Notes under the pieces: generated by a model
What the model saw: the letters and a program-made list of their open reading frames with translations, nothing else
Told to the model about the DNA's origin: nothing
Database searches by the model: none
Shown here: positions 35,278 through 45,400 of the stretch, in pieces
How positions within the stretch are numbered: position 1 is the stretch's first letter
Layout: each line of letters opens with the position of its first letter
Position numbers and translations under genes: made by a program
Assembly (NCBI GenBank): GCA_037349105.1
Contig: JAYJMM010000117.1
Coordinates: 1,054,001 to 1,118,000, forward strand
Source: Limnomonas spitsbergensis
Taxonomy: Eukaryota; Chlorophyta; Chlorophyceae; Chlamydomonadales
Length of the DNA: 64,000 nt
Reading direction: 5' to 3'

Positions 35278-35860
35278 CGCATGGAGGCATCTTCTGGTGT
35301 GCATGGAGACATATTTTGAGGAAAGAAGTCATCTTCTAGGGGCACATAGGGGCGTCTTCTGGGGTGCATGGGGGCATCTTCTGATGTACATGGGGGCATC
35401 TTCTGGGGTGCATGGGGGCATCTTCTGAGGTGCATGGGGGCATCTTCTGGGGTGCATGGAGGTTTCTTCTGGGGTGCATGGGGGCAACTTCTGGGGTGCG
35501 TGGAGGTTTCTTCTGAGGTACATGGGGGCATCTTCTGGGGTGCATGGGGGCATCTTCTGAGGTACATGGGGCATCTTCTGGGGCGCATGGGGGCATCTTC
35601 TGGGGCGCATGGGGGCATCTTCTGGGGTGCATGGGGGCATCTTCTGAGGTGCATGGGGGCATCCTCTGAGGTGCATGGGGGCATCTTCTGGGGTGCATGG
35701 GGGCATCTTCTGGGGCGCATGGGGGCATCTTCTGGGGTGCATGGGGGCATCTTCTGGGGTGCATGGGGGCATCTTCTGGGGCGCATGGGGGCATCTTCTG
35801 GGGTGCATGGGGGCATCTTCTGAGGTGCATGGGGGCATCTTCTGGGGCGCATGGGGGACA
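35278..35860 (+). repeat. 21-bp minisatellite, ~27 copies
   Basis: Unit GGTGCATGGGGGCATCTTCT plus G, with GAGGTGC, GGGCGC and AGGTTTC variants. It is open on both strands (minus: repeating APMHPRRCPH-like text) only because of periodicity. The unit also occurs as isolated copies at 22973-23040. Confidence 0.95.
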
Positions 35861-36127
35861 GTGTTTGATGTTGAGGGCGAAATACCACCATCTCTCGTGT
35901 GCTGCTGTGAGGCATGAACTGGACCCATAGGTACAAAAGGTGGACAGCAGCATGCGCCCGTCTTTGCAAGCAAGATCGGCGATGTGATCCGATTCCAGAT
36001 CTATGCTAATCCATCCGCAGTGGTTTGCCTGGAGGACCTGTGTCATCAGGCCCCTGATGGAACCCCATTCATTTGACCCTGCTGGCCTGCTCTCCTCCAG
36101 TCCAGCTCGGCTTACCACCGCCACTGT

Positions 36128-36375
36128 GATTTCAAACCTATGACTAACCGCCTGCATCGTGATTTTAAAGCTGCGGCTAGACACATGTATCGTGATTTTA
36201 AATCTGTGGCTAACCGCCTGCACACTGATTTCAAATCTGTGACTAGGCACATGCACCGTCATTTCAAACATGCGTCGGACCACATGCACCGTCATTTCAA
36301 ATCTGTGACTAACCGCATGCCACGTTATGACAAAAATGCATATAACCACCCGCACCGTCATTTCAAACCTGCGGC
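36128..36375 (+). repeat. 33-bp (11-codon) repeat upstream of the TamB-like gene, ~8 copies
   Basis: Units such as GTGATTTTAAATCTGTGGCT plus AACCGCCTGCACA. An open frame 36140-36409 reads 11-residue repeats (HRDFK, HRHFK with SVTNR/RHM between) and stops 9 bases before the proposed ATG at 36418. It could be 5' UTR or a short upstream frame. The reverse strand is also open, so coding is not supported. Confidence 0.6.
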
Positions 36376-36417
36376 GCAGCGGGCAGGCCCAGGATCGCTG
36401 TACAGCTGAACAGTTAC

Positions 36418-39400
36418 ATGACAGTAGCCAGGATCGCCACCGCCCCTGCTCAGCAGCGCAGCACCATAAGGTGCCTGAGCAGCAGCCTGAGCAGCAGCGG
36501 AGGCAGCGCGGGCGGCCCTCTGAGTGGGCTGCTGCACCCGTGGCTCCGCAGGGCAGCACAGCTTCTCAGCGGAGGCGTGGCAGTGGCGGGTGAGTCTAGG
36601 GGTGTGAGTGTAGTGGCGGTTGAGCTCAGGGTATTGGACTCGGTGAGGGTTGAGTTTAAGGTATTGGATTCAGTGGTGGACTGGTTGGTGAGTCTAGGGT
36701 TCAGGGTTTGGTGGCGGTTGAGTTCAGAGTTTGGTGGCAGGTGACTTTAGGGTTAAGGGTTTAGGGGCAGTGGATTCTAGGCTTTGGGTTCGAGTGGCAG
36801 GTGAGTTTAGGGTATAGGATTTTAGCGGCAAGTGTGATTAGGTTTTAGGCTCGAGAGGCAAGTGACTCAAGGGTATTGGATTTGGAGGCAGGGGGACTCA
36901 GGGTTTCAAATGATGATTTATGAGACAGGTGAGTTCAGTTTCTCAACCGGGCATTTAATTTAACCTTTCCCAAGTTAGGTAAACCCTTTTCCACTCCGGT
37001 ATTTAATTTGTATCCTTTCTCATCCCTGTAATTAATTTAACCCTTGTCCCCTCCAGGTAATAAATTAAACCACTTTCCACCCCAGAGTATTTGATTACCA
37101 CTTTATCGTCCTCCTCGGTATTGAATTGAACCCTTTCTCAATGGGCACCTGCTTGCCTGTCATGAAGTCCCGCGAGTCGCTCCCCCCAGGAGCTCCCTGC
37201 GGCCCCCCCTAACAGGTCTAAAAGATTTTTGAACAAATTCAGAATAGGGCTTGCATGGTCTTTTTGTAAGATTGCTCGCTGTCACGCTCCCATTCATTAT
37301 TGCTCATTTCAGCGCACCTCCGCTACACTTCAGCTACACTTCAGCGCACCTCCGCTACACTTCAGCTACGCTTCAGCGCACCTCCGCTACACTTCTGCTA
37401 CACTTCAGCACACCTCCGCTAAACTTCAGCTACACTTCAGCGCACCTCCGCTACACTTCAGCTACACTTCAGCGCACCTCCGCTACACTTCAGCTACACT
37501 TCAGCTACGCTTCAGCGCACCTCTGCTACACTTCTGCTACACTTCAGCACACCTCCGCTAAACTTCAGCTACACTTCAGCGCACCTCCGCTACTCTTCAG
37601 CTACACTTCAGCGCACCTCCGCTACACTTCAGCTACGCTTCAGCGCACCTCCGCTACAATTCTGCTACACTTCAGCACACCTCCGCTAAACTTCAGCTAC
37701 ACTTCAGCGCACCTCCGCTACACTTCAGCGCACCTCTGCTACACTTCAGCTACACCCCAGCCTACAGCCAGGCGGGCCTGGAGCTGCAAAACCTACTGAA
37801 TTTCCAACCCAACCGCTGTAGGACGCTCAAGGTTTGCTCCCCATGGGTCCCGGTGGCTGCCGCCAGGCGGCTGCCTGAACGTGCTTATGCGCACTTTGTC
37901 ACTAACACTGCCACCCCGCAGGCCTCCTCGTGGTTGCGCTCCCCTCCATACTGTCCACACAAATAGGACTCAATGCCTCCCTGGCTGCTATTAACCGGAT
38001 GTCTCCAGGTGAGCAAGGGTGGGTGGGATGTAATTGTTTAAGGCCTTAATAGTTTAGGGTTAGGGGTTCAATACATGAAACCCTTAATCCTGAACCCTAA
38101 CCGCTATCATCTGGGTGTCCCCAGGCAAGCAAGGGGTGGGTGTGGGTGTGGGGGGGTTAACCCTCAACCTTAACCTGTCAGTGTGGAAGCTGCTCGGCAG
38201 CTACACATCCAAATGGTGGGCCATGACAAAAAAATAGAGATATAAATATGCTGGATGAATAATAATCTTAACGAAACCACTGCCCAGACACATGCCCATC
38301 ATGCCAAAAGAAACAGTAAAACCTAAAATATATACCATAGATTTGATTTGCCTTCCCTCGGGTATCAATTAATTATTTCTTTTAAAGCTGCCCTTGGGGC
38401 AAAATCAGTTGTTTAATGCTGCCCTCTGGGCAGATTTTTTGTTCAACCCGTTCCCTCGGCACCGAAATCCGCCCCTGTTTCAGCAGCCAACCTTCCATTT
38501 CGCGTGCCCTTTCGTAAGCATTGAGTGCTGGCCCCAGCCCAGGCTCCTCAGCCATCATGAAGGCTGGGTCCATGCCAAGCTGGCCTTTTAAGGGGGGCAC
38601 GATCCCCAAGGGAGCATATCAGATGAGAGATCGAAACCAGAAAGTCATCACATGAGATTGAAATAAGGACGCATGTCAGAAGATAGATCGAAATAAGAGG
38701 GCTGACCAGATGAGAGATCGAAACCAGAAGGCCATCACATGAGATCGAAAAATAAGAACCCAAGTCTGAATGAAGAGGTATCAAAATAAGAGAGCAGACC
38801 CTGTGACATCTTAAGCCATCACGCTAGACCTCGAACGTGCAGCCTCTTTACGAACAGCGCTTGAAAGCTCAGGTCTTGTACCGGTACGTTAAAAAAAGCA
38901 GTACCCGTTGTACCAGTCGTCGAATGAACGGACGGCGACAGGCGGTGGCGACCACCGGTGGCAACAGAGGACAGCGATTTTCGATCATATTCGCGCCCCT
39001 CACCCCAAATAATAAATATTTGATGTATCCCTCGGGCTTAACCCTCACCCCCAAACAACATAAATTATGAGGGAAGGCTAACCGAATCTACGGTATGTAT
39101 GTACTTGTGTATGTTGGACTGATTGCAATTTAAACAAAATCACTACCCATGGATGCGCAGGCCCCGTGGAGGTTTCAGAGCTTCAGTTGGGATGGTCCCG
39201 GCCGATCCTTGTGCAGGGGCTGAGGCTGCGGGATCCAGCATCTCGCGGGGGGCGGACATTGCTTGAGGTCCAAGAGCTCACCTACGGGACAGGGTTGTGG
39301 CACTTAGCAAAGACTGCAGGTAAGGGGCTGGTTGGGGTTAAGAGTGTAGGGTGAGGAACTGGTTTGGTTTTTAGGTTATTGGGTGAGGAACTGGGTTCAG

Positions 39401-42400
39401 AGTTTAGGGTTGAGGAGCTGGTTTGGGTGAAGGATTTAGGGTGAGGAGCTGGTTTGGGTTAGGGGTGAGTGTTAATAGCTCGTTTGGGGTGAGGGTTGAG
39501 ACAGACTGCGGGTGAGGGGCTCTTTGGGGTTTAGGGTGTGACGGTGAGTAGCTGGTTAGGGTTTAGGTCCTTGGTTGAGGAACTGGGTTCAGGGTTGAGG
39601 GTTCAGGGTTGAGGATTGAGAGTTGAGTGTGATGAGCTGGTTTGGGTGAAGGGTTGACTATGAGGGGCTGGTCTGGGGTTTGTGGTTGAGTGTGAGCAGC
39701 TGGTTGGGGGGTGGGGTGAGTGTGAGCAGCTGGTTGGGGGGTGGGGGTGAGTGTGAGCAGCTGGTTGGGGGGTGGGGTGAGTGTGAGCAGCTGGTTGGGG
39801 GTGGGGGTGAGTGTGAGCAGCTGGTTGGGGGGTGGGGGTGAGTGTGAGCAGCTGGTTGGGGGGTGGGGTGAGTGTGAGCAGCTGGTTGGGGGGTGGGGGT
39901 GAGTGTGAGCAGCTGGTTGGGGGGTGGGGTGAGTGTGAGCAGCTGGTTGGGGGGTGGGGTGAGTGTGAGCAGCTGGTTGGGGGGTGGGGGTGAGTGTGAG
40001 CAGCTGGTTGGGGGGTGGGGTGAGTGTGAGCAGCTGGTTGGGGGGTGGGGCTGAGTGTGAGCAGCTGGTTGGGGGGTGGGGTGAGTGTGAGCAGCTGGTT
40101 GGGGTTTGTGGTTGAGTGTGAGCAGCTGGTTGGGGGGTGGGGGTGAGTGTGAGCAGCTGGTTGGGGTTTTTGGGTGAGTGTGAGCAGCTGGTTGGGGGGT
40201 GGGGCTGAGTGTGAGCAGCTGGTTTGGGGGTGGGGGTGAGTGTGAGCAGCTGGTTGGGGGGTGGGGCTGAGTGTGAGCAGCTGGTTGGGGGGTGGGGTGA
40301 GTGTGAGCAGCTGGTTGGGGTTTTTGGGTGAGTGTGAGCAGCTGGTTGGGGGGTGGGGTGAGTGTGAGCAGCTGGTTGGGGGGTGGGGGTGAGTGTGAGC
40401 AGCTGGTTGGGGGTGGGGTGAGTGTGAGCAGCTGGTTGGGGGGTGGGGGTGAGTGTGAGCAGCTGGTTGTGGGTGGGGTGAGTGTGAGCAGCTGGTTGGG
40501 GGGTGGGGGTGAGTGTGAGCAGCTGGTTGGGGGATGGGGGTGAGTGTGAGCAGCTGGTGGGGGGGTGCGGGTGAGTGTGAGCAGCTGGTTGGGGGATGGG
40601 GGTGAGTGTGAGCAGCTGGTTGGGGGGTGCGGGTGAGTGCTAGGAGATGGTGTTTGGATCTAGGATTTAGGGCCTTGGGGGAGGGACTCGTTTCCGGCCT
40701 GTTTCAATCCCAGGCCACCCACAATTGTAATAAATGGCCCATCTCAGGAAATGTGCTGCGCGTCTATTTATTTGAAAAGGTTGCACAGGCTCCCTCCTCT
40801 GACTTCCTCTACCCCCTGCCCCCCTCCCATACCTCCCACTCCTGCCCTACGTTTCTCTCTCCCCTGCCTCCCACCCTTGCCTTACCCCAATCCTTGTCCC
40901 ACCTCCACACTTGTCCTACCTCCACACTTGTTCAAACGCTGTACCCTCTACCCATAGCCCTTGCCCCACCCCATTCTGGCCCAACCACCAATCTTGCCCC
41001 ACCCAACCCCGAACCTAACAGGTTTAGTTCCTGGGGGTAGCGGCGATGCAGATGGGGGGGTGGTTTGCCTCCCCTTAGTCATTCAGGGCGCAACATTCAA
41101 CTGCGGGCAAAACCCGGAAACATCAGAATGGCGGTTGCTGGAGTGGTTGGAGGCAGCGGGCTTAATGGGGCCTGCCGCGCCATCCGCTGCCGGCCAGGCA
41201 GGCAGTCCTGCGGCGGAAGGGATGGGCACAGGGGCGGAGAGCAGCAGCGGCGGCGGCGACGGCGAGGCGGGATCGGCCGGCTCAGCGGAGCGCGGTGGGC
41301 TGCCCGCGGCGTCGGATGACTCAGAGGGGGGCGGAGGCGGGAAGTTGGTCGGCAGCGGGCTGCGGGATGGCAGGCACGGGCAGCAAGATGCGATTAGAGA
41401 AGCTGCAGGCGCCGGCGGGGCTGCCGCCGCCGCTGCTTCCGCGCCGCGCGAAGCGGCTGCGCCGGGGAGTGTTGCACAGATGCTTTCTCGCGCCGATGCC
41501 TGGATGGGTTTGACGGCGGACGTGCGGTTGGGGCCGGGGCTGCAGGTGGTGCTGCCAGATGCGCGATTGAAGGTTCCGAGGGACATCAAGTGAGCGGGGT
41601 CCAGGGCGCAGGCGAGGGGAGGGGGAAGGGGGGTGGCCCTAAACCCTAAACCCTAGTGGGGGAGGGTGGGGGGACCCTGGGGTGGCAGGCCCTCAAGGAC
41701 TCGATGAGCCATGTTGCACCTGTTGTTCTGCTAGCGATGCTTATGTCCTGATGCCTGTACCACATGTACCGCCTGTACTGCCCGTACCGCCCCAGGGACA
41801 CGGTGGGCGAGCACTTGCATATCAGCGGCGCCCTAGGGTGGCAGGCCATCAAGGACTGGGAACAAGTGTGCTCTACCTGCTTTCCTGCTTGTGATGTTGC
41901 CAGCCTGATGCATGTACCGCCTGTACTGCCTGTACTGCATCAGAGACATGGTGGGCGAGCACCTGCACATCAGTGGCGCCCTAGGGTGACAGGCCCTCAA
42001 CGACTGGGCACAAGTGTGCTCTACCTGCTTTCCTGCTTGTGATGTTGCCAGCCTGATGCATGTACCGCCTGTGCTGCCTGTACTGCATCAGAGACATGGT
42101 GGGCGAGCACCTGCACATCAGCGGCGCCCTGGGATGGCAGGCCATTAGGGACTGGGCGCTGGAGGTGGGAGAGGACGTGGGCTGGGCCGAGTGTGACGAG
42201 GCGGCGGGGCCTGGAGTCGGCCCACCGCTTCTCCCCACAGAGGGCAAAGGGCAGCCAGAGACGACGACGCAGGCCGGCTCTGCATCTCGTCCAGATGCGT
42301 CTGCCAGCAGCGGCAGCGGCGAGGGGTACAGAACACCCGCCTGGCGTAATAAGCTGGCAGCAGCGGGTTACGAGCCTGGAATCCTCCAGGTAGGATCATT

Positions 42401-45400
42401 GGGGAAACCTGGACCCTGAACACAGCACCCTGAAACCTGAAACGTGAAACCTGAAACTTGAAACCCGAACTCTGAACTCTGAAATCTGAACCCTGAACCC
42501 TGAACTTTGAACCCTGAATCCTGAACCCTGAATTTTGAACCCTGAACTTTGAACCCTGAACCCTGACCTGCACCTGCACCTGCACCTGTGGGCAACGAGC
42601 CTGGAATCCTGCAGGTAGGATCGTCGGGGAAAGCAACCTAAGCCTTGAACCCTGAACACTGCACACTGACCCCAAACCCTTGACCCGGAACCTTGACACG
42701 TGCACTTGCGTGTGACTTGGTGTGCTTTACAAAGAGCTTAAATGTACCATATGGAATCGCATGGAATTACTGCGGTACACAGAGTGCGGTACATTGAGGC
42801 ACATCGAGTGTGGTACATAAGAGGTACATACACTGCGGTACATAGATGTACATATAGTGCGGTACATCGATGTAGATGAAATGTGGTACATAGAGGGTGT
42901 TACCTAGAGCTTTGGTGTGTCGTATGGAATCGCATGGAATTAGTGAGCCAGTCCAGGTCTGGTATCCATCGGTCTGATGGCAGTTGGATTCGTATTATAT
43001 GGTTTAGGGTTTGAGCTAACTACCTAATGGGCCGGAAGGGGTATCAGACTATATGGTTTAGGGTTTGAGCTAACTACCTAATGCACCGGAAGGGGTATCA
43101 GACTATATGGTTTAGGGTTTGAGCTAACTACCTAATGGACCGGAAGTGGTATCAGACTATATGGTTTAGGGTTTGAGCTAACTACCTAATGGACTGGAAG
43201 GGGTATCAGACTATATGGTTTAGGATTTGAGCTAACTACCTAATGCACCGGAAGGGGTATCAGACTATATGGTTTAGGGTTTGAGCTAACTACCTAATGG
43301 ACCGGAAGGGGTATCAGACTATATGGTTTAGGGTTTGAGCTAACTACCTAATGGACTGGAAGGGGTATCAGACTATATGGTTTAGGGTTTGAGCTAACTA
43401 CCTAATGGACCGGAAGGGGTATCAGACTATATGGTTTAGGGTTTGAGCTAGCTACCTAATGGACTGGAAGGGGTATCAGACTATATGGTTTAGGGTTTGA
43501 GCTAACTACCTAATGCACCGGAAGGGGTATCAGACTATATGGTTTAGGGTTTGAGCTAACTACCTAATGGACCGGAAGGGGTATCAGACTATATGGTTTG
43601 AGTTTGAGCTAACTACCTAATGCACTGGAAGGGGTATCAGACTATATGGTTTAGGGTTTGAGCTAACTACCTAATGGACCGGAAGGGATATCAGACTATA
43701 TGGTTTAGGGTTTGAGCTAACTACCTAATGGACCGGAAGGGGTATCAGACTATATGGTTTAGGGTTTGAGCTAACTACCTAATGGACCGGAAGGGGTATC
43801 AGACTATATGGTTTAGGGTTTGAGCTAGCTACCTATGGGACCAGCAGGGGTATCAGACTATATGGTTTAGGGTTTGAGCTAGCTACCTATGGGACCAGCA
43901 GGGGTATCAGACTATATGGTTTAGGGTTTGAGCTAACTACCTAATGCACCGGAAGGGGTATCAGACTATATGGTTTAGGGTTTGAGCTAACTACCTTAGG
44001 GACTGGAAGGGGTATCAGACTATATGGTTTAGGGTTTGAGCTAACTACCTAATGGGCCGGAAGGGGTATCAGACTATATGGTTTAGGGTTTGAGCTAGCT
44101 ACCTAGGGGACTGGAAGGGGTATCAGACTATATGGTTTAGGGTTTGAGCTAACTACCTAATGCACCGGAAGGGGTATCAGACTATATGGTTTAGGGTTTG
44201 AGCTAGCTACCTAGGGGACCGGCAGGGGTATCAGACTATATGGTATGCTGCCCGTCTGCAAACCCTGTTTCGCCCACCCGCTGGTCCGTCATCTCGCCTC
44301 CCGACCCTTGCCTGCCATCCGCCTTGAAAAGACAGTGGAGTGCTGCCGGCCCTCGCCTGCCATCCCTCTTTCGCCCACACACTGGCCCGTCAGCCTGCCA
44401 CGCGCCTGGCAAAATAGTGGTGTGGAAGAAATAAAAAAGTACTCTTGCCTGCCACCCCTTTTTCGCCCACAAGCCCACCCGCCGGCCTGCCAAACCTCTT
44501 TCGCCCACCCTTCGGCCTGCCACCCACCCATGCATGCCACCCGCCTGGCAAAGATAGAGGTGTGCCGCCAACCCTCGCCTGCCTTAGCTTTCCTCAGTCC
44601 AACGTCACACTCCGTCACCCGCCCTTACGTGGTATGCTTTAACCCTAAACCCTAAACCATTTTCTCAGTCCATCGTCACACTCCATCGCCTGCCCTTGCG
44701 TGGTATCACTGGTATGCTTTACCAAAACCCAGGTCACACACACCCTAAACCCTTAACCCTACGCATGCGCTCCGCAGGCAGACTCGGACCACCTCCGTGC
44801 CGAGATCAAGCTGTGGCGGAAGCCGAGCGTGGCGGGTGGGAGGGCTGTGCTGCATGAGCCGGCGCTGGCCGTGCTCGAGTTCACCCAAGCGCTTTCTAGG
44901 TGAGCTCGAGAGATCCCGGATCCGGATCCCGGAGCTATTTGCAGTGCACACCAGATCCTTCCTTTGGGGGCCTGCCGGGCGGCCACCACTGGGCCGCCCG
45001 GCAGACGACCAAAGGAAGATACTGGTGTGGGATCAGGCAGTGATGGCTGGAGCTACTAGGCTTGCTGCACAAGTCTTTTAAAGCGTTGTAAACAATTCTA
45101 TATGCTACAGATATTTTCCCACTTTTTAAGACACGGCTAATTAACATATGTACAAAAATACTGTTATAAATAGGATCAGGTAATAATGTTCGTTTTTAGT
45201 TAAGGGGCGACGTGGCATTTGTTGAAACAGGACCCCTCCACCATGGGATGGGATGTAGCTGAAGCGCAGTTAAAGTGTACTTCGAAAAGAGTTTCGGGTT
45301 TAAACCCTTAACCCTTAACCCTCCACCATGGGCTGGGATGTAGCTGAAGCGCAGTCAAAGTGTACTTCAATAAAATACACACTTAGGCTGCGCTTTATTT

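Noticed and set aside
37761..37831. Possible extra exon [20 protein letters not shown] of the TamB-like gene
   Set aside because: It is open and bounded by AG and GT, but 71 bases long. Including it breaks the phase into exon 37922-38008, which joins perfectly to exon 1.
41083..41589. 168-codon minus-strand frame
   Set aside because: Antisense shadow of the GC-rich TamB-like exon 4.
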